Assembly: GCA_965227255.1 (NCBI GenBank)
Contig: CBDDFS010000002.1
Span: 1,116,001 to 1,180,000 of the forward strand
DNA from: CBDDFS01 sp965227255
GTDB lineage: Bacteria; Bacteroidota; Bacteroidia; Flavobacteriales_E; Vicingaceae
DNA length: 64,000 nt
Direction of reading: 5' to 3'
Under the pieces are notes generated by a model, which worked only from the letters and a program-made list of their open reading frames with translations, did not search any database and was not told the DNA's origin. Of this stretch, positions 18,901 through 27,059 are shown one piece after another. Both the position numbers and the translations under genes were made by a program. Each line of letters opens with the position of its first letter. Positions within the stretch are counted from its first letter, which is position 1.

Positions 18901-20421
18901 GTGAAACCGAATTATGTGGCTGTACAAGCCTATCCCGACCCCGATTTTTACGCCATTCCGACTGATTCAACGTGCTATCCTCTACCGGTTCAGTTTTACG
19001 CCGACACCAATATGCCATATTTCGATGAACTCACATTTTATTACACACTTGGTGATTTCAGTGCGGCGAGTAATTATCCTGACCCTTTCTACAATTATGT
19101 GAGACCGGGTTCATACAATGTTTCTTTGGTAGTTACCACTCCATTTGGGTGTAAGGATACCATCGTTAAAAAGAAATACATAAACATAGGCGGGCCCTAT
19201 GGTGAGATGAACATCAGTCCTGATAGTATTTGCATAGGTGATTCGGTGCGCTTCAGATTGCAGGCCGGAATCAATGTACAGAGTTTTGGCTTTGATTTTG
19301 GGGATGGATCCGGTGTAATCAATACGTCGCCGGTTTGGCATACATACAATGATAGCTTTGGGAACATTTATCCCACACTGTATTTTACCGATTCGGCCGG
19401 AGGCTGTGCTAAAACTTTTACCGATACCATTTATATTTTCGAAACAGAGGCTGCTTTCAATATCATAGATACCATAGGTTGTGTTCCTTTCGACCCCCAA
19501 ATTGACAATCTTTCGACTCAATCAAATTTTTATTTGTGGAGATTCGGTGATGGTACGACGTTAAATTCAAGAAATCCAAACAAAATTTATAATACCCCTG
19601 GGTCATATACCATCTTCTTAAAGGTGAAAGGGAATGGATGCAGCGACTCCACATTTAAGGAAATTGATGTATATCCAATTCCAGATGCACTGGCCTGGGG
19701 TGATACCTTGTTGTGTGAGGGCGACAGTGTGCAGCTATTTGCTTCCGGAGGAGAAAATTATGAATGGGACCCTCCAAAGGAATTGAATGATCATCTAATC
19801 TATAATCCAATTGCCTATCCGGTTTTTACAGTAGACTATGAAGTAACAGTAACCGATACAAATGGCTGTCTTGATTACGATACCGTAAGTATCATTGTGC
19901 AGAATCCGATTGAAATTGATCTCGACGATCTTGTCCTTATTGTTGGGGACACTTTGACGCTTTCGAAAGCATATGGTGGCAAAGGGGCAAAATATAAATG
20001 GATTCCTTCAGAAGGATTGAGTTGCGATACATGTCCTCGACCCAAACTGACGGCTTTGGAATCGGGAATGTACACAGTGATTATCACAGACTCAAATAAT
20101 TGTTTCGAAACATCTAATTCCTTTTATCTGGAAGTTGAAGATAAGTATACTTTGGATGTGCCTGAAGCCTTTACACCGAATGGAGATGGCGTAAATGATG
20201 TTATTTATGTCCGCGGATGGGGTATAAAAGAGCTTATCACATTTAAAATTTTCAATCGCTGGGGTGAGTTGATCTTTGAATCCAATGATCTGTCTGTGGG
20301 ATGGGACGGTACCTACAAGGGTGAATTACAGGGCGTGGAAACTTTTGCCTATTATGTGGAAGCGCTGACCTATGGCAATACCGTTTTGACCAAGAAAGGG
20401 AATATTAATTTGTTGAGGTAG
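15988..20421 (+). CDS. Giant PKD-repeat adhesin with T9SS type-B sorting domain
   Basis: 1477 residues from a GTG start; no ATG is available before the signal peptide (ANFLLFVCILVTSFCFAQP). The body is a string of PKD/Ig-like domains with repeated FGDG motifs (WSFGDGGQST, WDFGDGNTST, WNYGDNSSG, WNFGDSTL, WRFGDGTT) and HxYxxxGxYxVxLxVTD endings, often with Cys pairs. The last 90 residues (PEAFTPNGDGVNDVIYVRG, FNRWGELIF, GWDGTYKGE) are the gliding-motility-associated type-B C-terminal domain recognised by the type IX system. It is probably a secreted or surface-attached adhesin exported with the PorP-like protein next door. Confidence 0.93.
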   Translation: MNVYLRANFLLFVCILVTSFCFAQPNASFTASTTSGCSPLTNVQFTDQSTGNPTSWTWKRNGTTFSTLQNPTATFSTPGVYTIQLTATNSSGSSSTSINITVYANPTSNFVATSNTAGCLPFTASFQDLSTATNATITNRLWSFGDGGQSTATNPNHTYTLAGNFPVSLKVTDNHGCEDTKQIPNYIEVYSLPNASFSSSSNRLHCTPPLNVSFSNSSSGTGTLSYFWDFGDGNTSTNANPSHSYTSMGNYDVKLVVTDGNGCQDSLIYASFVQIQSITADFSASVDSICLGDSIYFTNNSVGGLNFNWNYGDNSSGIGYSSSHVYQDSGWFNVRLIASVPAAGCSDTTYEQVYVEQVVADFMTSPSYICELSDTVAYINNSVNWDYREWYRDIECPRNMPIYRCGEADTTDTVIYHIKLPNVERIYTDTLVVWSKLGCRDTMVLDTSVIVSLVRGGPILSQDEGCRPYTINFTGPAVPYNANVMVPNPTVTLTNFRWEIDSVFYSSSQNPPNLTVIDTGVWKGTYTVTNSLGCEWESEFSFKAGDSVQASFYLTNDTICVSDFDTAYSTAMDSNYVNFRKWYTFPSSGIGTAGGVTGIFNPSNIGSYDVVHIAGHNGCNDTVRQNNAFYAQGPIVKFWTSLFNCTDSTQIQFTSLMQQAARWYWNFGDSTLPIDSTSLNPLVKYSKKGVYAPTLTAYSADSMCEFVDVEGIIVGEIKARLGSHPYVNPTDIEDFSVEDTLHGCVPFDVFFTGYRSPSGMIASWDFGSVQVNGVVADSVISHTYNQRGFYPVQLVVFDTVANCSDTATMIVAAYKPEVDFYGDPPGGCIPDTIKLIDSVSTLNKIVAYNWQVGPYQDSNRVFAQYMTTAVTYNARLIVKDDYGCLDTLVKPDYVKTSSFAIDFYASNVRQLCAGDSIKMNQVLPTSNVDFTWVFNGDTAKGNSAWLLFPDSGLFDVTLIAIDTVTGCEKIKVKPNYVAVQAYPDPDFYAIPTDSTCYPLPVQFYADTNMPYFDELTFYYTLGDFSAASNYPDPFYNYVRPGSYNVSLVVTTPFGCKDTIVKKKYINIGGPYGEMNISPDSICIGDSVRFRLQAGINVQSFGFDFGDGSGVINTSPVWHTYNDSFGNIYPTLYFTDSAGGCAKTFTDTIYIFETEAAFNIIDTIGCVPFDPQIDNLSTQSNFYLWRFGDGTTLNSRNPNKIYNTPGSYTIFLKVKGNGCSDSTFKEIDVYPIPDALAWGDTLLCEGDSVQLFASGGENYEWDPPKELNDHLIYNPIAYPVFTVDYEVTVTDTNGCLDYDTVSIIVQNPIEIDLDDLVLIVGDTLTLSKAYGGKGAKYKWIPSEGLSCDTCPRPKLTALESGMYTVIITDSNNCFETSNSFYLEVEDKYTLDVPEAFTPNGDGVNDVIYVRGWGIKELITFKIFNRWGELIFESNDLSVGWDGTYKGELQGVETFAYYVEALTYGNTVLTKKGNINLLR

Positions 20422-20422
20422 A

Positions 20423-20463
20423 TTGTTCTAATTTGTCGCGCAAAGGAGCAAAGGCGCAGAGAC
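20423..20463. repeat. Degenerate intergenic repeat after the adhesin gene
   Basis: Directly after the adhesin stop codon come TTGTTCTA (20423-20430) and a block with two GCAAAGG copies (20440-20454) followed by GCGCAGAGAC. The TTGTTCTA plus a GCGCGAAAG-like block also occurs at 44890-44914 after another repeat. No gene or clear terminator is seen in the 74-base gap. Confidence 0.45.
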
Positions 20464-20495
20464 ATTCAACGAAAAAAGTATCATTAAATCAGGAA

Positions 20496-22715
20496 TCACT
20501 CGTCACCTAGCAAGCTTCTCGCTTCTTCAATAGAAATCAGCTCACCATCTTTCAGGGCGATGATGAATGCGGTTTCAAATCCCTTGTTGATCAGTTTGTT
20601 TCTATAATCAACGGCATCTTGATAGGTGTCAAATTCACCAGAAGTATATCTTTTTGCAGCACTGCTCTGATCTACCTCAATCTCAGCGAGGTTATTCAGT
20701 TTCATATAATCTGACAATACATCGGGTGGAACCTGATTTTTATAGATACCGATCTGAATCTTGAATTTAACCCTAGACTTGTCAAATGCCGGTGGAGGAG
20801 GGGCTACTACGGTTTCTTTTGTGTCTGATCCGGATGAACCTCCGGCAATGGCTTCTTTGGCCTCTTTAACGTGTTCATCCGTCACTCCGGCTTCCTGCAT
20901 TGAAACTCGACTTCCCTGTCCTCTTTTATAGGCAACAACGAAGGCTCCATTCCAACCATCCGCAATCATTTCAACCTTATGTCTTGAAGCATCGACATAG
21001 TTCTCAAATGCACCACTCATGTATTTACTATAGCCGCTTTCGTTTTCAATTACCACAAGATTTTCAACGTGCTTAAAGGCCGATTTTCTCGGTTCTCTTT
21101 TAAAGGCCCCCAACTGTACTCTGAAAATGAACGGACTTGTATAATTTGGAGTGTAGTCTGCGCCACTTACGTCTATATTACCCGATTCATCACCCAGACC
21201 TACAATGCGCCCTTTTTCATTCATCATAACGATCTCTGCATCATCATAACCCTCGATTGCGATCTGAATTTTTCGTTGAATTGCTTCCGGTAAATTATCG
21301 TAATCACCAATGGTGAATATGGTTGTATCTCCATATTTATGTGTCTCTATATCCGGAATAGCCAACAATTCATTTTGTACTTCCTGTGGAACGCCACCAA
21401 CGAATGCACCCAGTTTTACTTTAAAGCTTTTCTTTGGTCGGTCTCTTAGCTTGAAGGCTCTTCTGTCACCACTGCTGAATGCTCTTTTTTCGATCTTCGT
21501 ATATAGTCCCGTTGAATCGATATAGGACAGATATCTTTCGTAGATCTGGGAGTCTGTGAGAAGAGTAGGAGGCTTTGGACTCAAAGGACATCCTCTTTCA
21601 TCCACTTCAACCCCAAATCCTGTCTGAGGACATTCATCCATGAAGTCAGGCACACCGTCGCCGTCATAATCATCTTCTCCAAAAGCCATCAATTCTTCTA
21701 CGGTCCACTGATCGCGAATTTCCATTCTTCCGGTTGCCGAGCGAGTGAAATTGTATTTCAGCTGAGCTCCAAGGAACCAGAAATTATCATTTCTTCCATT
21801 CGGTGCTCTGTTTCCGGTAACTGAAGTTGGAGTTGAAGAGCTGACTCCGTCTATATCGTCTGTATTGGTAAAGTGATATGTCCAGTTAAATCCAAAATCG
21901 ACCTTGCTTGTCATAGCGATGTCGGCTCCAATGGTCAATGGAATACCGAGGGCACTCTCATCGTAATTGCTGCTACCGGCATAGTCCGGACTTCGAATAT
22001 CTGTTTCGTAAACGTAGTCACGGTTAAGTAGAATGGACTCCTCCGCTTCCGGTGAATTCTCATCAACATTTCTGATTGTACCATCAGACCAATAGAAGTA
22101 TTCATTACCGTATTGGTCAATCAGATCTGTCTTCGTTGAAAATCCAACATATTCAAGTCCAAGTCCTATGTAAGGAACAATGGATCTATGACCGGGATAG
22201 AAATTTTTGAAATTATAAATGAACTGAACACCTCCTGTAAAAACGTCGGTCTGAAAATTTAGATTTCTTTCCACCGACCTTTCGTTTGCACTCAATCGAC
22301 CCCACAATAAATTAAGGCTAAGAGCAAAAGAAGGTGACAATTCCTGTGAGAGAGATAATTGGGTTCCGAATCCGTTGCTCAGGGGAAGTCCGGTATTTTC
22401 ATTGGATTTGACATCTCCATCAAAGGCTATGAGTCCGATACCTAATCCCAGAGTTGGTCGGGGTATGGTGTCTGGGGGAATCTTTTCTCTCGGAGGTTTT
22501 TCCTTTTTTGCTTTTTTCTCCTTTTTCTTTTTTCCTGCAAGGGTATCGGCTGCTAATGCCAATGAATCAGGAAGAGCACTCTCAGACTTATCAGTCATTT
22601 CTTCCTGATCTATGATCGTTTCTTCATTAGAAGAGTTCAATGAATCAGGTTGCTCCTGTCCAAATGATTGAACAGAGATAAACATCAGTAGTAGTAAGGA
22701 AAAGAATATTCTCAT
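20496..22715 (-). CDS. Outer-membrane protein with three SPOR-like domains
   Basis: 739 residues from the Met of MRIFFSLLLLMFISVQSFGQ (signal peptide); the frame runs 17 codons further upstream without such a signal. After a Ser/Glu and Lys-rich linker, residues about 85-345 look like an OmpA-type beta barrel (GLGIGLIAFDGDVKSNENTG, FNWTYHFTNTDDIDG). A thrombospondin type-3-like calcium motif follows (DYDGDGVPDFMDECPQTG, about 355). Three SPOR-like repeats begin near KVKLGAF (about 424), FRVQLGAF (about 520) and FKIQIGIY (about 642), each ending in a G-x-x-x-A-F/E-I/V-V/I-A pattern. It probably links the outer membrane to peptidoglycan. It follows the related gene at 22780-24063 after a 64-base gap. 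Confidence 0.8.
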   Translation of the reverse strand: MRIFFSLLLLMFISVQSFGQEQPDSLNSSNEETIIDQEEMTDKSESALPDSLALAADTLAGKKKKEKKAKKEKPPREKIPPDTIPRPTLGLGIGLIAFDGDVKSNENTGLPLSNGFGTQLSLSQELSPSFALSLNLLWGRLSANERSVERNLNFQTDVFTGGVQFIYNFKNFYPGHRSIVPYIGLGLEYVGFSTKTDLIDQYGNEYFYWSDGTIRNVDENSPEAEESILLNRDYVYETDIRSPDYAGSSNYDESALGIPLTIGADIAMTSKVDFGFNWTYHFTNTDDIDGVSSSTPTSVTGNRAPNGRNDNFWFLGAQLKYNFTRSATGRMEIRDQWTVEELMAFGEDDYDGDGVPDFMDECPQTGFGVEVDERGCPLSPKPPTLLTDSQIYERYLSYIDSTGLYTKIEKRAFSSGDRRAFKLRDRPKKSFKVKLGAFVGGVPQEVQNELLAIPDIETHKYGDTTIFTIGDYDNLPEAIQRKIQIAIEGYDDAEIVMMNEKGRIVGLGDESGNIDVSGADYTPNYTSPFIFRVQLGAFKREPRKSAFKHVENLVVIENESGYSKYMSGAFENYVDASRHKVEMIADGWNGAFVVAYKRGQGSRVSMQEAGVTDEHVKEAKEAIAGGSSGSDTKETVVAPPPPAFDKSRVKFKIQIGIYKNQVPPDVLSDYMKLNNLAEIEVDQSSAAKRYTSGEFDTYQDAVDYRNKLINKGFETAFIIALKDGELISIEEARSLLGDE

Positions 22716-22732
22716 CGGCACGCCTGCAACAT

Positions 22733-22748
22733 TCGACAATTTTGTCGA
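22733..22748. promoter_or_regulatory. Inverted repeat in the leader of the triple-SPOR gene
   Basis: TCGACAA and TTGTCGA flank two bases, giving a 16-base dyad between the putative -7 element and the ATG at 22715. It could be an operator or a small leader hairpin. Confidence 0.4.
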
Positions 22749-22763
22749 CATCAGCACATATAC

Positions 22764-22771
22764 CAAATTTA
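22764..22771 (-). promoter_or_regulatory. Candidate -7 element for the triple-SPOR gene
   Basis: Minus-strand TAAATTTG, an exact TAnnTTTG match, 48 bases before the chosen ATG and just after the stop of the upstream gene. No -33 TTTG is evident. Confidence 0.38.
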
Positions 22772-22779
22772 AGGAAAAC

Positions 22780-24063
22780 TCAGTTATACCACTTTTGATT
22801 TGAAATCATCAGGGCCTCTTGAACTGTGATTCTTGATCCGGCATTGTATGCGGTCACAAAAGCGTCGGTGATCTTGTTGTTATTCCAGGTTCGGTTTCTT
22901 TCATCACGGCAATCCTTGTAAACATTGTAATTGCCATAGGTATACTTGATCCAACCCTGGTGATTGTCAATAATGATGTCTTTGTTCAAATTGAACTTTT
23001 TTGAGAAATAGTCATTGCTCACAGGTTTGTGCCCGGCTGCAACCTGTACTCTGTATGTCACATCGGCTTGAGGCTCAGGAATCGTTACTACTTCTTCAAT
23101 AACAGGCTCTTCAACAACTACAGGTTCTTCAACCACTCTGGCTTGTTCTTTTTCTTTGAATAAACCTCCTTCATCTGCTATGATTATTGTCGCATCCTGG
23201 TCACCTTCATCCTTCTCAATAAATATTGTCGATGCAGCAACAAAATACTTGTTCGATACATCTCCTTCCAGGTAAGAAAAGGCACCGGTGATTTTTTGAT
23301 TTCCAGAAACAGATTCACCGGCAATCAATTTGTAAGTCATATGGAATTCATCATTCTCAGGTACGGCCATCCAGATAACTTTGAGTAGTTGGTTCTCAAA
23401 TGAGAAAATCCCTCCTGAACTCTCCATTTCGCTAGCTGTGAAACCTTCCGGAATGGACTCTTCAACTTTAGCAAAACCTGAGATGCCAGGTTTGTCAATT
23501 CGCAGTTCAACTTTAAAATTATTGGTTGTTCCCGGTATCGGGGAAGTAGTTCTTCGCACTTTAACTCCCTGAATATCTTCTTCAACCATTCCTTTAACAA
23601 TGTCATTCACAGTTTCTTCTTTCGAAGCCATGGCGACATCACCAACCGTTATTGTCTTTTTAGAGAGCAAGGCATTTTGTTTCTCATTGTCGAAAATGTA
23701 TGCAAAGGTTCCTTCAATATCGAATGTGCCTTCTGTTCCTTCTTCAACAGAAATCCGATATGAAAAAGTGAACTTATTTACGGCCGGCAGGGCGACCCAG
23801 ATGAATTTAATGGTCTGGTCCTTGAATGAGTAGGTGGCATCCGATCCATCAACGAGGGTGGCTTTGAAACCATCGGGTAACTTCTGTGAGAATTTTGCGA
23901 AACCGGTAAGATCACCTTTGTCGATGGTTACCGTAACCAAAACGTCTTCACCCGGAGTAAATTGGGTTGGAAGGTCACTTGAAATGCTGACTCCACCGGG
24001 GAAAAGAACTTTATATCCGAGAAGTCCAAGGAAGTTTAAAATGATGATGAAGTACTTAAGCAT
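22780..24063 (-). CDS. Exported protein with two paired beta domains and a SPOR-like end
   Basis: 427 residues with an N-terminal hydrophobic segment (about 3-22). Two homologous beta domains follow, at about 23-140 and 155-275: each has a G-F/S-A-K-F/V-x-x-x-x-P-x-G-F pattern (LTGFAKFSQKLPDGFKA, ISGFAKVEESIPEGFTA) and an Ile-Trp-Val/Met-Ala strand (KFIWVALPA, KVIWMAVPE), so they arose by internal duplication. A Glu/Val/Pro linker (about 300-335) leads to a C-terminal SPOR-like domain (YRVQVAAGHKPV, IKYTYGNYNVYKDC, DAFVTAYNAGSRITVQEAL). Function is unknown; the C-terminal domain suggests peptidoglycan association. It pairs with the downstream triple-SPOR gene. Confidence 0.75.
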   Translation of the reverse strand: MLKYFIIILNFLGLLGYKVLFPGGVSISSDLPTQFTPGEDVLVTVTIDKGDLTGFAKFSQKLPDGFKATLVDGSDATYSFKDQTIKFIWVALPAVNKFTFSYRISVEEGTEGTFDIEGTFAYIFDNEKQNALLSKKTITVGDVAMASKEETVNDIVKGMVEEDIQGVKVRRTTSPIPGTTNNFKVELRIDKPGISGFAKVEESIPEGFTASEMESSGGIFSFENQLLKVIWMAVPENDEFHMTYKLIAGESVSGNQKITGAFSYLEGDVSNKYFVAASTIFIEKDEGDQDATIIIADEGGLFKEKEQARVVEEPVVVEEPVIEEVVTIPEPQADVTYRVQVAAGHKPVSNDYFSKKFNLNKDIIIDNHQGWIKYTYGNYNVYKDCRDERNRTWNNNKITDAFVTAYNAGSRITVQEALMISNQKWYN

Positions 24064-24089
24064 AAGTCCCGAATTTTTGTCTAAATCCT

Positions 24090-24195
24090 GTTTTCAACAG
24101 TTGTTGATAACCTTTATGAACAAAACTATTTAATAAGGTAGGGGACTTGAGGTGCTGAAATTTGAGTTTTCAACGCATTCGTGTTGATTATCAAC
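24090..24195. promoter_or_regulatory. Cluster of GTTGAT/ATCAAC dyads upstream of the SPOR genes
   Basis: In the 173-base gap between the uvrA stop (24237) and the SPOR gene start (24063) are a 22-base near-palindrome (24090-24111, GTTTTCAACA and TGTTGATAAC), another GTTTTCAAC at 24166-24174, and a 13-base palindrome GTTGATTATCAAC at 24183-24195. Repeated half-sites on both sides of a putative -7 element suggest a transcription-factor site. No gene was found here. Confidence 0.4.
24121..24128 (-). promoter_or_regulatory. Candidate -7 element for the two SPOR-domain genes
   Basis: Minus-strand TAGTTTTG, an exact TAnnTTTG match about 57 bases before the ATG at 24063, between the dyads at 24090-24111 and 24183-24195. 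No -33 match seen. Confidence 0.38.
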
Positions 24196-24236
24196 TCAAT
24201 TCACCAAGAAGTCTAAATGGGAAAAATGGGGCCTGT

Positions 24237-27059
24237 TCACCAAGCCTGCAATTCTTTGAGCAGGTATTTTGCCGTATGACCTTTTTTTGATTTCGCGACT
24301 TCCTCTGGACTTCCGCAGACAACGACCTGACCTCCTTTATCGCCTCCTTCCGGACCAAGATCGATGATGTAGTCGGCCGTTTTAATGATATCCAGGTTGT
24401 GTTCGATCACAAGAATTGTATTTCCTTTTTCAACCAATTTTTGAAGTACATCGAGCAAGACCCGAATGTCTTCGAAATGAAGTCCGGTCGTTGGTTCATC
24501 TAGGATGTAAAATGTCTTTCCCGTTGATTTTTTCGAAAGTTCAGAAGCCAGTTTAATGCGCTGGGCCTCGCCTCCAGATAGCGTAGTGCTTGGCTGACCA
24601 AGATGGATATATCCCAGTCCGACATCCTTCAAAGTTTTGATCTTTCTAAGGATAGAAGGTACATTCTCAAAGAAATCTACGGCTTGTTCCACGGTCATAT
24701 CCAATACATCTCCAATGCTTTTGCCTTTGTACCTTACTTCAAGAGTCTCGCGGTTATAACGTCTGCCATTGCAAACATGACATTCAACGTAAACATCGGG
24801 AAGGAAATTCATTTCAATGGTCTGTACACCTGCTCCCTGGCATTCTTCACATCGACCGCCTTTCACATTAAATGAAAAACGACCTGGCTTGTAGCCTCTG
24901 ACTTTGGATTCAGGTAGCATTGCGAAGAGAGTGCGAATTTCAGTGAAGACACCGGTATATGTTGCCGGATTGGATCTTGGAGTCCTGCCAATTGGGGCCT
25001 GATCAATTTCTATCACCTTGTCGATGTTGTCTATCCCGGAGACTTTTCCATGAGGAAGAACCTGTCTCGAATCCTTATGGAATGTATTCATCAAAAAAGG
25101 GTAGAGGGTTTCTTTCACGAGGGTTGATTTTCCACTTCCTGAAACACCGGTTATGCAAGTGAATGTGCCGAGAGGAAATTCAACGTCTATTTTTTTGAGG
25201 TTATGACCGGCAACAGCTGAGAGCTTAAGCGACTTTTTCCCTTTCCTTCTTTTTTTAGGTGTCGGAATGCTCAAAGCATTACTCAAATATTTTGCGGTGA
25301 TCGTATCCGTTTTTGATACATCATTGGGTCTTCCCTCCGCAACGATTTGTCCACCGTGCACTCCGGCACCCGGACCGATATCGATCAGATGATCTGCATT
25401 CAACATGATTTCTTTATCATGTTCAACCACAATGATGGAGTTGCCCATGTCTCTCAATTCTTTCAGAGCCTCGATCAACATGTCGTTATCTCTCTGATGA
25501 AGACCGATGCTGGGTTCATCAAGTATGTAAAGCACACCAACCAGTTGTGATCCGATCTGGGTAGCCAGTCGAATTCGTTGAGCTTCTCCACCTGAAAGTG
25601 TGCGTGCACTTCGATCAAGCGTTAGGTATTCAACTCCGATCTTCAAAAGGAAGTGCAATCTTTTGTTGAGTTCTTTAAAAATATCTGTTGATATGATCTT
25701 TTGTTTCTCATCAATTTTTCCTTCAACTTCCTCGATCCATTCTTTCAGAGCAAACAGATTCATACTCGACAATTCAAATATGTTTTTGCCGTCTAACCGA
25801 AAGAACATGGCTTCTTTTCTCAATCGAGAACCCTCGCATTGAGGACATTCAACCCGGTTTAGGAAACTTCTGGCCCAACGACCCATTGAGCCACTTCGAC
25901 TTTCTTCAAAATGGCGGATGATAAAATTTCCGATTCCCTCAAATTTGAAAAATGGATCTCCTTCGCTGATACTGATCAGGTTGTCTGTAACCTCCTCATT
26001 TCCGAATAAAATCACATTGACTCCTTCCTCACTAATGTCTTTTATAGGTGTCTTCAAATTGAAGTCATAACTCTTTCCGAGTTCGGCGAGTTGGTTCTTC
26101 AACCAACGACTGTCACTGTCTTTGAGAGGAGCAATACCTCCTTCAGAAATACTCAGTTTTTCATTCGGGAAGATCTTTTTTCTGTCGACCTGAACAACTG
26201 TACCCAGACCATGACACTTATTGCAGGCACCATATGGGGAGTTGAATGAAAAGAAATTTGGTGCCGGTTCATCGTACGATATACCAGAGTCGGCGCACAT
26301 CAAATGCTGGCTGTAGAATTTGATCCTATCTTCTTCGTCAAGAACCATCAGGCTGCCTTTTCCTCGTCGAAGGGCCAGATCAACCGACTCTCTGATTCTA
26401 TTTTCGGATTTGTCGTTTATGCTTATTCGGTCTACAACGAGTTCGATGTCATGCACTTTGTATCGGTCAAGCTTCATATTGACTTTGATGTCTAAAACCG
26501 CACCGTCTACTCTCACCTTGGAAAAACCCTGTTTCCTCAATCGAACAAAGAGTTCCTTATAGTGACCTTTTCTACCTTTTACAATAGGGGAAAGAAGCAT
26601 CACATTCTGATCCTTGAAGTCTTCTTTGATCAGACCAATAATTTCTTTTCTGTTGTACCTGACCATTTCCTTTCCGGAAACGTAGGAATATGCTGTTGCT
26701 ATTTTGCTGTATAAAAGTCGGAGGAAATCATAGACTTCCGTAATTGTCCCAACCGTTGATCTTGGATTTCGGCTGATCGTTTTCTGCTCAATGGAAATAA
26801 CCGGACTCAATCCACTTACGCTCTCAACTTCGGGTTTCTCCAGGTTTCCGAGAAATTGTCTTGCATAGGATGAAAAAGTTTCAATATATCGTCTTTGTCC
26901 TTCGGCGTAGATGGTATCAAAGGCAAGACTGGATTTTCCGCTACCACTCAGTCCCGTAATAACGGTCAGACCGTTCCTGGGTATTTCAACATTTATGTTC
27001 TTCAGATTGTGAACACTGGCCCCTTCTATTTTAATGATCTCTTCACCTTTCGAGCTCAT
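24237..27059 (-). CDS. uvrA: Excinuclease ABC subunit UvrA
   Basis: 940 residues, normal length. Two ABC ATPase halves: Walker A GLSGSGKSSLAF (about 39) and GVSGSGKSTLVK (about 640), signatures LSGGEAQRIRLA (about 488) and LSGGEAQRIKLA (about 830), and Walker B LDEPSIGLHQRD and LDEPTTGLHFED. The zinc module of the second half is complete (CEECQGAG and CHVCNGRRYN). In the first module the chain reads CADSGIS where many UvrA proteins have CxxC, leaving three of four Cys. UvrA scans DNA and loads UvrB in nucleotide excision repair. Its ATG overlaps the stop of the upstream WecA-like gene by 4 bases, so it is read through from a polysaccharide operon. Confidence 0.97.
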   Translation of the reverse strand: MSSKGEEIIKIEGASVHNLKNINVEIPRNGLTVITGLSGSGKSSLAFDTIYAEGQRRYIETFSSYARQFLGNLEKPEVESVSGLSPVISIEQKTISRNPRSTVGTITEVYDFLRLLYSKIATAYSYVSGKEMVRYNRKEIIGLIKEDFKDQNVMLLSPIVKGRKGHYKELFVRLRKQGFSKVRVDGAVLDIKVNMKLDRYKVHDIELVVDRISINDKSENRIRESVDLALRRGKGSLMVLDEEDRIKFYSQHLMCADSGISYDEPAPNFFSFNSPYGACNKCHGLGTVVQVDRKKIFPNEKLSISEGGIAPLKDSDSRWLKNQLAELGKSYDFNLKTPIKDISEEGVNVILFGNEEVTDNLISISEGDPFFKFEGIGNFIIRHFEESRSGSMGRWARSFLNRVECPQCEGSRLRKEAMFFRLDGKNIFELSSMNLFALKEWIEEVEGKIDEKQKIISTDIFKELNKRLHFLLKIGVEYLTLDRSARTLSGGEAQRIRLATQIGSQLVGVLYILDEPSIGLHQRDNDMLIEALKELRDMGNSIIVVEHDKEIMLNADHLIDIGPGAGVHGGQIVAEGRPNDVSKTDTITAKYLSNALSIPTPKKRRKGKKSLKLSAVAGHNLKKIDVEFPLGTFTCITGVSGSGKSTLVKETLYPFLMNTFHKDSRQVLPHGKVSGIDNIDKVIEIDQAPIGRTPRSNPATYTGVFTEIRTLFAMLPESKVRGYKPGRFSFNVKGGRCEECQGAGVQTIEMNFLPDVYVECHVCNGRRYNRETLEVRYKGKSIGDVLDMTVEQAVDFFENVPSILRKIKTLKDVGLGYIHLGQPSTTLSGGEAQRIKLASELSKKSTGKTFYILDEPTTGLHFEDIRVLLDVLQKLVEKGNTILVIEHNLDIIKTADYIIDLGPEGGDKGGQVVVCGSPEEVAKSKKGHTAKYLLKELQAW

